Counted from the first letter of the stretch, positions 43,132-52,194 are shown. The stretch: DNA of 64,000 nucleotides from Altererythrobacter sp. H2 (GCF_035319885.1 NZ_CP141285.1:1860001-1924000), one strand, 5' to 3'. Numbers and translations are program-made. The notes: generated by a model not told the origin, from the sequence alone.

Positions 43132-43462
43132 ACGCCTGAATCTGGCACCGGTACGACGGTATGTTCAGGGTGGAACGCTTGCGAAACGGAGTGAATCTAT
43201 CGCCATTTCGGAGAAGTGATTTTACCGGAATGGATGAAATCGGGCGCCCCGTTCTTCAGATTCGGCCATCACCTCAATCGGCGTTTCAGATTATGTCCTG
43301 AACGGGATATTTTTGTTTCTCCACAACGGAGCGAGATTCGGTCCGAATGGGTCTGATCTGCTGGCAGGCCCGGAATTCCTTGGGTGCGTGGGGTGACTGA
43401 TTGCCTTCTGCAATCGTGCGACTACCGGGACAACCCCCTCGTTGCCCCGACGTCATCCCAGC
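43132..43462. other. 331-nt intergenic region without a recognisable gene
   Basis: Lies between the 5' end of the LuxR-type regulator and the 3' end of the PNPOx-like gene. It is less GC-rich in the part near 43200-43320 and probably holds the regulator's promoter. I see no tRNA, clear hairpin-T-tract terminator or conserved small reading frame. Confidence 0.5.
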
Positions 43463-44032
43463 TCAGGGCGAGATCCACTGCCCACGCTCGCCCTCGAACA
43501 CCGCTCGGCGGTGCCCGCTGTTGGCAAGGTGAAACCAGTCAATCGTCGCAAACCGCACAAGCAGGACCGCAAAGTTCTCACGGGCTACGATCAGTTCATG
43601 CTCGTCCGGCTCGATCCCCTCGAAGCGGGCGGGCAGGCCGGAGGTTGGCTGATCCGAGAACGCGCCTGGCCCTTCGCCCAGATAGCATCGCCGGGCAAAG
43701 CGGGTGCTGGTGGCCCAGGCTGCATCTGCAACCGGCCCCTCGCGCTCGATCCGGCCCGTGCCGCGGCAGCGGATCTGGACCTTCTCCTCGCGATCGTAGA
43801 ATAGCACACCGACCGGAGCACCCGCGCCAATCAGCCCAGCCTTGGGAGCCCGGGCATCGGTGTGGAAACGGGCCGTCCAGGTGGCGGTATCGTAGGCCCG
43901 CAGCACCATCACCCGCGCATCAGCGTCGGCAGTCGCCACCACCGGCGAATGCATGGGGCCGTGCCGGCTTTGCGCAGCGCGGGTCAGACGGGCGTTTATG
44001 TCTGCGCGGACATCAGCGAGGCTTTCGAACAT
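43463..44032 (-). CDS. pyridoxamine 5'-phosphate oxidase-like FMN-binding protein
   Basis: A ~189-residue protein of the split-barrel flavin-binding superfamily. Matching landmarks are VMVLRAYDTATWTARFHTD (phosphate/FMN-binding strands), VGVLFYDREEKVQIRCRG and the ending WFHLANSGHRRAVF. True PdxH enzymes are longer and have a conserved RR/RxWL end, so this is probably not the vitamin B6 enzyme but a related flavin or heme-binding protein. Start ATG 44032 (a GTG two codons upstream is possible). It is a single gene. Confidence 0.8.
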   Translation of the reverse strand: MFESLADVRADINARLTRAAQSRHGPMHSPVVATADADARVMVLRAYDTATWTARFHTDARAPKAGLIGAGAPVGVLFYDREEKVQIRCRGTGRIEREGPVADAAWATSTRFARRCYLGEGPGAFSDQPTSGLPARFEGIEPDEHELIVARENFAVLLVRFATIDWFHLANSGHRRAVFEGERGQWISP

Positions 44033-44219
44033 CAGCACGCCTTCGGGCGAGGCGACCCGCCTGTCAATCGATCAAAGGTTCAGCAACATGCGTTAAAAGA
44101 TGAACGGAAGGCTCTGCTACTGGTTCAGTTTCGGCTCATTCGAATCAGGCTATCCCAATAAATCCACAGGGGGCCGCAAAGGTGGGCGCGGCGTTCTGTA
44201 CCGACGGAGACCCCACACG

Positions 44220-45251
44220 ATGAATACGATCAGCTTGATGAAGGGAACGACCCTCTCTGCCCTTGCAGCAGTCATGGCCCTGACCGCACTTCCCACCACC
44301 GCCATGGCGCAAGACCGTGACCGCGGCGACCGCGAACGTCCGGAGCGTTCCGAACGCGTCGAAAGGCCCCAGCGGCAGGCTCCGCGCCAGCTGCGCGATT
44401 TCAGGCCGCAGGCGAGCCAGCCAGCCCGTCAGGAACGCGCCGCACAGCGGCAGGAGCGCGCAGCGCAGCGGCAGGAATGGCGCCAGCAGGTGCAGCGCCC
44501 TGCCCCGGCAGCACCGATCCGCGCCGAACGACCGGCCCGGCCCGATACCCCCCGCGCCAATGCGCCGGTGGTGGCGGAGCGGCGCGTTGCCGAGCAACGC
44601 CGGTTTGCCCTTGATCCCAATCGCGGGGCAGCGCAGCAGCGCCAGGAAACCCGTAACGACGCCCGCAATGTTCGGCGCGACGACCGCCGTGCGGACCGCC
44701 GGGAAGATCGGCGTGATGATCGCCGTGCCGACCGACGGGACTATCGCGATGACAGCCGCCGCAGCAGCGATGGCCGGTTCGCGCTGGACCCCAACCGCTA
44801 CACCGGGGACCGCAACCGGACCTATCGCGATGGCTATCGTGACGGGCGGCGCACCGATGCGCGCGACGACCGGCGGGATACGCGTCAGGCCTACCGCAGC
44901 GGTTATCGCGAAGGTCGGCAGACCGGCTACAGCGATAACCGCCGGTGGGACCGGCGCTGGCGCGACAACCGCCGCTATGACTGGAACGGGTATCGCACCC
45001 ACAACCGGAGCATTTACCGGCTGGGCCGCTACTACTCGCCCTATCGCGATTACAGCTATCGCCGCCTGAGCATCGGCTTCCGCCTGGACAACCTGTTCTT
45101 CGGCAACCGGTACTGGATCAACGATCCGTGGCAGTATCGCCTGCCAGAAGTCTATGGCCCTTACCGTTGGGTGCGCTACTATGACGACGTCCTGCTGGTG
45201 AACACCTACAGCGGCGAAGTTGTCGATGTAATCCACGACTTCTTCTGGTAA
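44220..45251 (+). CDS. Arg/Asp-rich secreted RcnB-family protein
   Basis: A 343-residue protein with a Sec signal peptide ending at TTAMAQ. The mature part is extraordinarily rich in Arg and Asp, with RxDRR-type repeats. It contains two copies of RFALDPNR (one near residue 127, the other near 188) and repeated YR.G.R segments with Tyr. The last ~60 residues match the RcnB domain (YRLPEVYGPYRWVRYYDDVLLVN), known from nickel/cobalt homeostasis in E. coli. The low-complexity part may bind metal or polyanion. A strong terminator follows. Confidence 0.8.
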   Translation: MNTISLMKGTTLSALAAVMALTALPTTAMAQDRDRGDRERPERSERVERPQRQAPRQLRDFRPQASQPARQERAAQRQERAAQRQEWRQQVQRPAPAAPIRAERPARPDTPRANAPVVAERRVAEQRRFALDPNRGAAQQRQETRNDARNVRRDDRRADRREDRRDDRRADRRDYRDDSRRSSDGRFALDPNRYTGDRNRTYRDGYRDGRRTDARDDRRDTRQAYRSGYREGRQTGYSDNRRWDRRWRDNRRYDWNGYRTHNRSIYRLGRYYSPYRDYSYRRLSIGFRLDNLFFGNRYWINDPWQYRLPEVYGPYRWVRYYDDVLLVNTYSGEVVDVIHDFFW

Positions 45252-45270
45252 ATACTTCTTCTGGTAAATA
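45239..45270. repeat. exact 16-bp tandem duplication at the end of the RcnB-like gene
   Basis: CTTCTTCTGGTAAATA is present twice without spacer (45239-45254 and 45255-45270). The TAA stop codon lies in the first copy, so the duplication does not alter the protein. Confidence 0.9.
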
Positions 45271-45280
45271 CAGCGAGGAC

Positions 45281-45310
45281 GGGCCGGGTGGCAGCACCCG
45301 GCCCGTTTTT
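45281..45310. terminator. strong intrinsic terminator, convergent genes
   Basis: GGGCCGGGTG (45281-45290) pairs perfectly with CACCCGGCCC (45295-45304) around a 4-nt GCAG loop, followed by GTTTTT. It terminates the RcnB-like gene; the facing DUF411 gene ends at 45320. Confidence 0.92.
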
Positions 45311-45319
45311 GCGCAAGCG

Positions 45320-45778
45320 TCAGTAGCTTGCGTACACCCGCTGTCCAAAATCGCCGAACGCGATGACCTTGAAGGGTTGCTTGCGCCCGCCGGCTTCCAT
45401 CCCGGGCGAACCGAGCGGCATTCCGGCCACTGCCAGCCCGCGCACGTCCCGAGGGCGCTCCTTCAGCAAGCGGGTGATTTCCCGCGCCGGAACGTGGCCC
45501 TCGATCACATAACCTTCCACCAGCGTGGTATGACAGGAAGCCAGTGACGCAGGCACGCCCAGCTGCCGCTTCACGCTGGCCATCGGTACATCTTCCCGCA
45601 CGCGAACTTCTGCCGCCAGTTTGTCGCGGGCGTGCGCAGCCCAGGCCATGCAGCACCCGCAGCCTGGATCGCGGTACATGACATAAGGGGCTGCCTGTGC
45701 GGCGACCGTGCAGCCCGCTGCCATGATCGCGGCGGCCAGCGCCAGCCCTCTTCGAATTCGCGACGAAATTGATCTCAT
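45320..45778 (-). CDS. DUF411 domain protein (CopG-like, possible metal binding)
   Basis: A 152-residue exported protein with a signal sequence/lipobox (AAIMAAGC). The mature domain is DUF411: VMYRDPGCGCCMAW with a CxCC cluster, CHTTLVEGYVIEGHVP with Cys/His, and GLAVAGMPLGSPGME. Members are linked to copper and other metal handling. The start at 45778 is an ATG before the signal sequence. It converges on the RcnB-like gene and diverges from the DUF421 gene. Confidence 0.85.
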   Translation of the reverse strand: MRSISSRIRRGLALAAAIMAAGCTVAAQAAPYVMYRDPGCGCCMAWAAHARDKLAAEVRVREDVPMASVKRQLGVPASLASCHTTLVEGYVIEGHVPAREITRLLKERPRDVRGLAVAGMPLGSPGMEAGGRKQPFKVIAFGDFGQRVYASY

Positions 45779-45932
45779 GTTCTGCCTGCCATTGGGGTCG
45801 GACCATTCCAGGCCGATGATGCGCGCTGTGGCGAACCCGGTCAACGCCCTGATGCCGGGGTCGACGAACTCACGAGTCCGCTCGGCCCGCCGGATTTTCG
45901 GGACCCGGGGCCGGCCTGAGCGTTGTCAGGAC

Positions 45933-46436
45933 ATGCTTCATGACTCGCTCCCGGACCTCATCCGCGTACTCATCGTATCAACTTTGGCATACATCGGCCT
46001 GGTTCTGATCCTTCGTAAGGCCGGGAAACGGTCTCTGGCCAAGCTCAATGCATTCGACCTTGTAGTGACAGTCGCGCTTGGCTCAATCCTCGCGACGACG
46101 CAGCTCTCCCGTGAGGTTTCACTTCTCGAGGGCCTGCTTGCAATCACCCTGCTCGCCCTGCTCCAATGGACGGTGTCGCGCTTTTCGATCGTGTCTACCC
46201 GGTTTCGCAAGCTCGTGCGCAGTGAGCCCCGGTTGTTGCTGGAAAACGGTGTGTTCCGCGAAGATGCGATGCGGGCCGAGCGGCTCACTCGGTCTGAGAT
46301 TGAGGCCAGCATCCGCTCTGCCGGGATCGGCCGGATCGAAGATGTCGCGGCCGTGATCATCGAGAGTGATGGCAGCCTCAGTGTCATTCCCGAACGCGGC
46401 GATGAACTCACCGTTCTGCGAAGCGTCAAGCGCTGA
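45933..46436 (+). CDS. DUF421/YetF-like membrane protein
   Basis: A 167-residue protein with three N-terminal transmembrane helices (LIRVLIVSTLAYIGLVLIL, LNAFDLVVTVALGSILAT, LLEGLLAITLLALLQ), followed by the YetF soluble domain (LVRSEPRLLLENGVF, LTRSEIEASIR, AAVIIESDGSLSVIP). Function is unknown; homologues are linked to stress and germination in Bacillus. ATG 45933 precedes the first helix; an upstream extension overlaps the divergent DUF411 gene and was rejected. The DUF202 gene follows 19 nt later. Confidence 0.85.
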   Translation: MLHDSLPDLIRVLIVSTLAYIGLVLILRKAGKRSLAKLNAFDLVVTVALGSILATTQLSREVSLLEGLLAITLLALLQWTVSRFSIVSTRFRKLVRSEPRLLLENGVFREDAMRAERLTRSEIEASIRSAGIGRIEDVAAVIIESDGSLSVIPERGDELTVLRSVKR

Positions 46437-46455
46437 ATTGTCGGAGCCGAGACCT

Positions 46456-46833
46456 ATGTCCCACCATGACGAAACCAAAGACGAACTGGCCCACGACCGG
46501 ACCGACCTTGCCGAAGACAGGACTGTCCTTGCGCATGAGCGCAGCTTTGCAGGCTGGGTGCGGACCGGAATGGCGGCGGTGGGGATCGGGTTGGGATTCA
46601 ACGCCCTGTTCCAGGCGCTCAGCCCGGCCTGGGCGGCCAAGCTGATCGCCACGATCTTCCTCCTGATTGCCGTCTGGATCTTCATATCGTCGGAACGCCG
46701 CGCCTGCAGGGCGATCTCCCGGCTTGAACCGCACAAGGTTGAAGCCCTTCAGCCAATGCGCCTCAAGCTGATGTCGTGGTCGCTGGTCGCCGCGACTGCC
46801 GCCTTGTGCATCTCCATCTGGGTGCTTGCCTGA
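46456..46833 (+). CDS. DUF202/YidH-like membrane protein
   Basis: A 125-residue protein with the DUF202 N-terminus DLAEDRTVLAHERSFAGWVRT, then three helices (MAAVGIGLGFNALF, KLIATIFLLIAVWIF, SWSLVAATAALCISIWV). Function is unknown. It starts 19 nt after the DUF421 gene, so the two are probably one transcript; pairs of such small membrane proteins recur in stress-related contexts. Confidence 0.85.
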   Translation: MSHHDETKDELAHDRTDLAEDRTVLAHERSFAGWVRTGMAAVGIGLGFNALFQALSPAWAAKLIATIFLLIAVWIFISSERRACRAISRLEPHKVEALQPMRLKLMSWSLVAATAALCISIWVLA

Positions 46834-46908
46834 ACGGGCCTATCCACAAAATGTGCACCGAACACCGCTTCAATGGAACCGGGGGCCGCAAGTAGTCGTT
46901 CCTGCAGC

Positions 46909-47628
46909 ATGACTGCCATTGTTGATATTGCCGCCCGGGACCGCGCTGCCCCGCCTCATGCCGTTGACCGCGAAGAACTCGAACGTTCCCTGCTCACGCA
47001 CATTGCGGAGCGGGATTTCCCCTGCGTCGGTGCCAAGTCAGCGCTGGCCAAGGGCAGCTTGCGCATTGTCAGCGCCTGGTCCCTCGCCAGCGCATGGGAC
47101 GATCTGACGATCCATCGGGAACTGCTTGAGTGGAGCGCCGCGTTCAATCGCGACCCTGACGGGTTGCGCAGCCTTGCAGTGGTGTTCGAAGGGCCAACCG
47201 ATCTGAACGAGGTCCAGTTCGAACGGCTGATGTGGGAACGCCTCCAGTCCCTCGCCAACAAGGACGAGTGGCTCGGCCAACCCTATGATTCCAAGGTCAG
47301 CCCCGATCCGTCCGATCCCCATTTTTCGCTGAGTTTCGGCGGCCAGGGCTACTTCGTGGTGGGGCTCCATCCCCATGCGTCGCGGCCCGCGCGGCGGACG
47401 CCATACCCCACCCTGGTGTTCAACCTGCACGAGCAATTCGAGCAGCTCCGCGAGGAAAACCGGTACGAACGGATGCGCGAACGCATTATCGAGCGGGATG
47501 TCGCACTGGCCGGCTCCCCCAATCCGATGCTGGCCCGTCACGGCGAAACCAGCGAAGCGCGGCAATACAGTGGCCGGGCGGTAGGCGGAGACTGGGAGTG
47601 CCCCTTCGCCGATCCGCGTCTGCCATGA
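46909..47628 (+). CDS. GntA-like (YqcI/YcgG family) heme-dependent N-hydroxylase
   Basis: A 239-residue protein of the YqcI/YcgG family. Members such as GntA are heme-dependent oxygenases that N-hydroxylate the guanidino group of arginine derivatives in guanitoxin biosynthesis. Landmarks are DFPCVGAKSALAKGSLRI, DPHFSLSFGGQGYFVVGLHP and the heme-pocket region HPHASRPARRTPYPT. The substrate is not predictable. The stop overlaps the next ATG (ATGA), coupling it to the DUF1989 protein. Start ATG 46909; an earlier ATG exists at 46873. Confidence 0.82.
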   Translation: MTAIVDIAARDRAAPPHAVDREELERSLLTHIAERDFPCVGAKSALAKGSLRIVSAWSLASAWDDLTIHRELLEWSAAFNRDPDGLRSLAVVFEGPTDLNEVQFERLMWERLQSLANKDEWLGQPYDSKVSPDPSDPHFSLSFGGQGYFVVGLHPHASRPARRTPYPTLVFNLHEQFEQLREENRYERMRERIIERDVALAGSPNPMLARHGETSEARQYSGRAVGGDWECPFADPRLP

Positions 47629-48212
47629 TTCAGCGCATCGCACCGCGATCAGGGACTGCCATCGAACTGGAAGCGGGGGACACTCTCACCGTCATTGACC
47701 CGGATGGCGGACAGGTCAGCGATCTGGTCGCCTACGCGCGCGATGACCCGCGCGAGGTCATTTCCAACGGCCGGACCTTTGATCTCGAGGAAACGATCAG
47801 ACTCACGAAGGGCAACACCTTGTGGTCCAATCGGTCCCGACGAATGCTCGAAATCATCGAGGACACGGCCGGCGTGCACGATTTCCTGCTGACTCCCTGC
47901 TCGGAAGACACGTTCCGGCATTTCTACCCGGACAAGCCGGTTCACCGGGGATGCTTCGGCAACCTTGCCGCAGCTCTCCGCCCCTACGGAATTGACGAGG
48001 ATGCCATCCCGACCGCGTTCAATATTTTCATGAACGTGCCCGTTTCGCCCGAAGGAAAGGTCTCGGTCCTTCCACCCACAACCAACCCCGGCAGTCTCAT
48101 CCGGTTGCGGGCCTGCCTGCCGCTGATCGTGGGAGTTACGGCCTGTTCCGCCTATGCATCGAATGGCGGCACATTCAAACCCATCGACATTTCGGTCGAG
48201 AGAGTAAGCTGA
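47625..48212 (+). CDS. DUF1989/urea carboxylase-associated family protein
   Basis: A 195-residue soluble protein of DUF1989, the family of UcaA-type urea-carboxylase-associated proteins and CgdAB, the two subunits of carboxyguanidine deiminase. Features are IDPDGGQVSDLVAY near the N-terminus, GNTLWSNRSRRML, the RGCFGNLAAAL Cys/Asn segment and FNIFMNVPVSPEGKV. It begins at the overlapping ATGA with the GntA-like gene. The pair therefore may N-hydroxylate and then deaminate or hydrolyse a guanidine-type compound, which is inference from family chemistry. Convergent with the GGDEF/EAL gene. Confidence 0.82.
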   Translation: MIQRIAPRSGTAIELEAGDTLTVIDPDGGQVSDLVAYARDDPREVISNGRTFDLEETIRLTKGNTLWSNRSRRMLEIIEDTAGVHDFLLTPCSEDTFRHFYPDKPVHRGCFGNLAAALRPYGIDEDAIPTAFNIFMNVPVSPEGKVSVLPPTTNPGSLIRLRACLPLIVGVTACSAYASNGGTFKPIDISVERVS

Positions 48213-48302
48213 GGATTTGGGAGAACGGCCCCGGCAAGGGCGGCGCCGGATTTCATCGCCGCCTTGCTCAGTGCCGCGGCAACACCGGGATGACCTGTCT
48301 GG

Positions 48303-50612
48303 TCAGGCGACCCGCGCAAAGTTTCCGATCTGGCCGAATGACAGCAGGTTTTGCACTTCAGCCACTGTCAGCGGTTTGCTGAACAGGTATCCCTGGATAT
48401 TCCCGCAGCCTTCGCGCTTGAGCACTTCGAGCTGGCCGGTTTCTTCGACCCCTTCGGCCAGTGTTTCCATCCCCAAAGCGTCCGCCAGCGTCGTGATCGC
48501 CCGGATGACGGCGTGGGCGTTCGAGCTGCTGTTCAGGTCCTGAACAAAGCTGCGATCGATTTTCACTTTGTCGAACGGGAAAGAGCGCAGGTAGCTGAGC
48601 GAAGAATAGCCCGTTCCGAAGTCGTCCAGGGCGATCCGGACGCCGAGGGCACGCAGGCCATGCAAGGCAGCCAGGGTCTTTTCGACATTGGCAATGAAAA
48701 TGCTTTCCGTGATTTCCAGCTCAAGCCGCTCAGGTGCAACGCCGCTGGTAAGCAGCGCCTGCATGATGCACTTTGACAAACCCGCCGCCGTAAACTGCTT
48801 CGGGGAGATGTTGACTGCAACGCCCATGTTGTCGGGCCAGGCCGAGGCCTGCCGACATGCTTCCCGGATAACCCATTCTCCGATCGGAATGATGAGACCG
48901 GTCTCTTCAGCGAGAGGGATAAACTCGGCCGGGCTGATCATGCCCAGCGTCGGGTGGGGCCAGCGCAGCAGCGCCTCGAAGCCTTTGAAGCGATCTTCTG
49001 CAAAATTGTAGAGCGGCTGAAAATGCAACTCGAACCCGCCGTCCCGCAAGGCCGTGCGCAAGTCGAGTTCCATCTGCCGCCTGCGGCGGGCTTCCTCGTC
49101 CATGCCTGGCTCGAAAAAGTGGTAGGTGGATTTGCCGTCTTTCTTGGCGCGATAGAGCGCAAGATCGGCATGTTTCATGAGGGCAATGCCGTCGCCCCCG
49201 TCGCCGGGCCCAACCGCCACGCCCAGACTGGCAGCAGAGGATGCTTGCTGGCCGTCAAGGATAACCGTCCTTGCGAAACAGGCATGAACCTTCTCGGCAA
49301 GGGCAGACATCCGGTGCTGGTCCTCGATATCCTCGATGAGAATGGCGAACTCGTCCCCGCCAAGCCTTGCTACCAGGGCGTCAGGCAGTTCCTCCCGCAG
49401 ATGCGCCGCCACGGTGCGTAGGAGCGCGTCGCCTGCAGGATGTCCAAGCGTATCGTTAACAACCTTGAAATCGTCGAGGTCGGCATAAATGACCATCAGC
49501 TGCCGCGCCCCGCGCAGCCGACCGACCGCCTGGTCGAGCTGCTCCACGAAGAGCTTGCGATTGGGCAGGCCCGTCAGGCCGTCGTGCAGCCCGACATGGA
49601 CGATCCGGCGTTCGCGCTCTTCGATGGCGCTGACCATCTGGTTGAAGCTCCTCGCAAGGCGGCCAATCTCGTCATCGGTTTCCACCCTCAGCTCGATATC
49701 GCGCCCTTCCCCGATCAGCCGGGTCGCTTCATCGAGCCTGCTCAGCGGCGCAGAAATGGTGCGGGCAACCCGCCAGCTGAGGGCAACGACAAAGGCTACA
49801 GCCGCAAGCGCCAGAGCGATCAGCAGCCAGCGGAGCGACTGATACTGCTCCAGCGATTTCGTGAGGGAGTGATGCAGGACAAGGCGGGGTTCCAATCCTT
49901 CTTCAAGGGCCGCAATCCGGGAGAGGTGGTAGAGGAAGTGATCGCCATCATGGCGCGATACCACTTCGCCTTCCCTGACAGTCTTCATCCAGGGAGCTAT
50001 GGTTGTCGACGTTTCCACCTTTGCTTCGAGGTCGACCGCTGCAAGCTGCTTCAGACGCTCCATCTCGGTAGAATCAAGCCGCTGCGCGAGAACCAGCCAG
50101 CCGATCAGGTCAGGTGTCTCGATCGGTGAAGCCGCTGCCAGAGCGAGCTCTCCTCCGAGGCGGATCATCCCGCGCTGCTGCCCTTCGTCCAGCGGGCCCC
50201 ACAAAGCCTCAGGGGAGTCCACCTTGGCCGCACCACTGGTGACCAGAGCGCCATCCATTCCGACCACAAATGCGGCGCTTACGCGGGACCGCCCTTTCAG
50301 GCTTTCCAGCGCGCTGTTGATGGTTGCCGCGTCATTGGTGGCAACGGCTTCCCGAAAACCGAAGTCCCGCGACAGGACGTCTGCCGAGCCACGCAACTGG
50401 CGCGCCCGCAGTTCCAGCAACTCGTCGAATACGCGGGCGTTTGCTGCCAGATCGCGCGATGCGCTTGCTTCGGCGAAGCGGGCAAGGCCCCCACCGGCGA
50501 TCAGCAGGATGGCAGACAGGACAACGGCAAAAAGTCCGGCATACAGTACCGCAATCCGCATTCGCAGAGAGCCGAACCGGAACAGGTCCGCGTTGACCAG
50601 ACTGTTCGTCAT
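48303..50612 (-). CDS. membrane sensor GGDEF-EAL cyclic-di-GMP protein
   Basis: A 769-residue protein. It has an N-terminal helix (VLYAGLFAVVLSAILLIAG), a periplasmic sensor of ~220 residues, a second helix with HAMP (about residues 265-320), a diguanylate cyclase domain with ARLGGDEFAIL, and an EAL phosphodiesterase with FEALLRW and later DDFGTGYSSL. Both catalytic signatures are intact, so it could synthesise and degrade c-di-GMP. It overlaps the cupredoxin-like gene by 4 nt (ATGA) and is expected to share its signal. Confidence 0.93.
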   Translation of the reverse strand: MTNSLVNADLFRFGSLRMRIAVLYAGLFAVVLSAILLIAGGGLARFAEASASRDLAANARVFDELLELRARQLRGSADVLSRDFGFREAVATNDAATINSALESLKGRSRVSAAFVVGMDGALVTSGAAKVDSPEALWGPLDEGQQRGMIRLGGELALAAASPIETPDLIGWLVLAQRLDSTEMERLKQLAAVDLEAKVETSTTIAPWMKTVREGEVVSRHDGDHFLYHLSRIAALEEGLEPRLVLHHSLTKSLEQYQSLRWLLIALALAAVAFVVALSWRVARTISAPLSRLDEATRLIGEGRDIELRVETDDEIGRLARSFNQMVSAIEERERRIVHVGLHDGLTGLPNRKLFVEQLDQAVGRLRGARQLMVIYADLDDFKVVNDTLGHPAGDALLRTVAAHLREELPDALVARLGGDEFAILIEDIEDQHRMSALAEKVHACFARTVILDGQQASSAASLGVAVGPGDGGDGIALMKHADLALYRAKKDGKSTYHFFEPGMDEEARRRRQMELDLRTALRDGGFELHFQPLYNFAEDRFKGFEALLRWPHPTLGMISPAEFIPLAEETGLIIPIGEWVIREACRQASAWPDNMGVAVNISPKQFTAAGLSKCIMQALLTSGVAPERLELEITESIFIANVEKTLAALHGLRALGVRIALDDFGTGYSSLSYLRSFPFDKVKIDRSFVQDLNSSSNAHAVIRAITTLADALGMETLAEGVEETGQLEVLKREGCGNIQGYLFSKPLTVAEVQNLLSFGQIGNFARVA

Positions 50613-51220
50613 CGCAGCTTGACCGTGATCTTGCGAGCCTGCTTGCCGGACGCAATCTGAAGTGCTTGCACAAGCTCGTTGGCCGGCGATCGCAGGCGTG
50701 GATGCCAGACGGTCAGACGGGCTGCCCCCACCGGCACGGCATTCAGATCGACGTAGCCGTTCAGATCCGTCCTGGCAGCGTGGGGTGTGTCAGTGACCCT
50801 GATGTAGCCCCGCATATTGTCATGGATGTTGCAGCCGAGCGAAACGGACCCGGGCACATTGAACGTATGCGTTCGCGTCTGATCGCGGCCATAGAGATCG
50901 ATCTTGAATCTGGCCGGCTTGGAGAAGCTGTAGATCGAATGGCGGACCTGATCGAGATTGGGAAACGCAACGGTTGAACCCTTCGCCACCACGATCGTGC
51001 CCGGTGTGAACTCAAGGTTCCTCTGCGCCATTGCGGCGCGGGCCGCCGGGCGAAGCGCCACGTCCTTGCCGGAAGAATGAAGCTCGATGATGGCATCCCG
51101 CAGCGGCATGCCCCGCTCATCCACCACCTGCACGCGCAGCGAAGTTCCGGCCTGGGCATGGACATAGCTGGCGATACTGGCCAGCAAAACCGCCATTGCG
51201 AAGGTGATCTGCTTGCCCAT
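50609..51220 (-). CDS. cupredoxin-like protein (methylamine-utilisation family)
   Basis: A 203-residue exported protein (signal peptide ending near YVHAQ). The domain has a type-1-copper-like ligand pattern: RHSIYSFSK with His, then the cluster GCNIHDNMRGY (Cys, His, Met). A carboxypeptidase-regulatory-like beta sandwich is probably appended at the C-terminus (DLNGYVDLNAVPVG). The family name refers to genomic position in methylotrophs, not to a proven role. It overlaps the downstream GGDEF/EAL gene by 4 nt, so it may deliver a copper/redox signal to that sensor. Start ATG 51220. Confidence 0.82.
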   Translation of the reverse strand: MGKQITFAMAVLLASIASYVHAQAGTSLRVQVVDERGMPLRDAIIELHSSGKDVALRPAARAAMAQRNLEFTPGTIVVAKGSTVAFPNLDQVRHSIYSFSKPARFKIDLYGRDQTRTHTFNVPGSVSLGCNIHDNMRGYIRVTDTPHAARTDLNGYVDLNAVPVGAARLTVWHPRLRSPANELVQALQIASGKQARKITVKLR

Positions 51221-51306
51221 CAGGGGGCGCTTAACAGCGGGCCCCTTAAGATTTGGTCGTGCAGCGCTTAACCTGAATTTTACCGTAACCACGCCATAGG
51301 GTGATC

Positions 51307-52182
51307 ATGCGCTGGTTACTCATCGGAAGCCTGTGGGCGACCTTCCTCACCAGCGCACATTCTGCGTCCGCTGAAGAACTCGACTGGTTTTCCGGCGACA
51401 AGCTGGTCCTGACCAATGGCGTTTCGACAATAGAAGGCACCAGCGGCGGCGGCCTCGCCACCTGGGCCACCATCGCCGGGCGGGCAACAGATGCCGGCGT
51501 GGGTATATCCGGGCACGTTACCGCGATTGAGCTGGCTGACTTCCGCTGGCAGAGCCACGGCATCGCCATCGGCATCGCCAACCGGATCGAGCTGTCTTAC
51601 GCCCGGCAGAACTTCGACACGCTCGACGCAGGCACCACGCTTGGGCTGGGGCGCGGATACACTCTCAATCAGGATGTGTTCGGCGCCAAGGTGCGGATCG
51701 CCGGTGATCTGGTCTATGGCAGTCCTGCCCTGCCGCAGATTGCCATCGGGCTTCAGCACAAGCGCAACCTCGATTCCCCGGTGACGCAGGCGGTTGGTGC
51801 TGCCACGCACCAGAGCACCGACGTGACCATAAGCGCGACCAAGCTGATCCTTTCACGAAGCCTGCTGGTCAATGCAACCTTGCGCCTGACGGAAGCCAAT
51901 GAAGGCGGCCTGCTCGGCTTCGGCAGCACCACCGGGAAGGGTCACTCGGTGCAGATCGAAGGATCACTGGGCTATCAGTTGTCCCGCCGCGCCCTGATCG
52001 GCGCCGAGTTGCGGACCAAGCCGGACAATCTGGGTCTCGGCGAAAGCAACTGGTTCGACCTGTTTGCGGCCTATGCCGTGACCGACAATGTCACGGTGAC
52101 GGCAGCTTATGTCGATCTGGGCAAGGTTGCGACGTTCGAAAAGCAGCACGGCGCATTCCTTTCCGCGCAAGTGGCATTCTAG
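51307..52182 (+). CDS. DUF3034 family outer-membrane-type beta-barrel protein
   Basis: A 291-residue exported protein with a signal peptide ending near HSASAE. Gly-rich, alternating beta-strand segments run to the C-terminal aromatic residue (SAQVAF), typical of a small outer-membrane barrel of the DUF3034 family. Function is unknown. A GTG two codons upstream (51301) is an alternative start. It is divergent from the cupredoxin-like gene and followed 12 nt later by the truncated hemoglobin. I recall DUF3034, a truncated hemoglobin, a methylamine-utilisation-type protein and a GGDEF/EAL protein co-occurring in other proteobacteria. Confidence 0.85.
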   Translation: MRWLLIGSLWATFLTSAHSASAEELDWFSGDKLVLTNGVSTIEGTSGGGLATWATIAGRATDAGVGISGHVTAIELADFRWQSHGIAIGIANRIELSYARQNFDTLDAGTTLGLGRGYTLNQDVFGAKVRIAGDLVYGSPALPQIAIGLQHKRNLDSPVTQAVGAATHQSTDVTISATKLILSRSLLVNATLRLTEANEGGLLGFGSTTGKGHSVQIEGSLGYQLSRRALIGAELRTKPDNLGLGESNWFDLFAAYAVTDNVTVTAAYVDLGKVATFEKQHGAFLSAQVAF

Positions 52183-52194
52183 GGGCCAACCACC

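Noticed and set aside
48225-48258. Terminator between the DUF1989 gene and the GGDEF/EAL gene
   Set aside because: GCAAGGGCGGC and GCCGCCTTGC can pair, with one bulge, but no T-tract follows on either strand, so it is not listed as a feature.
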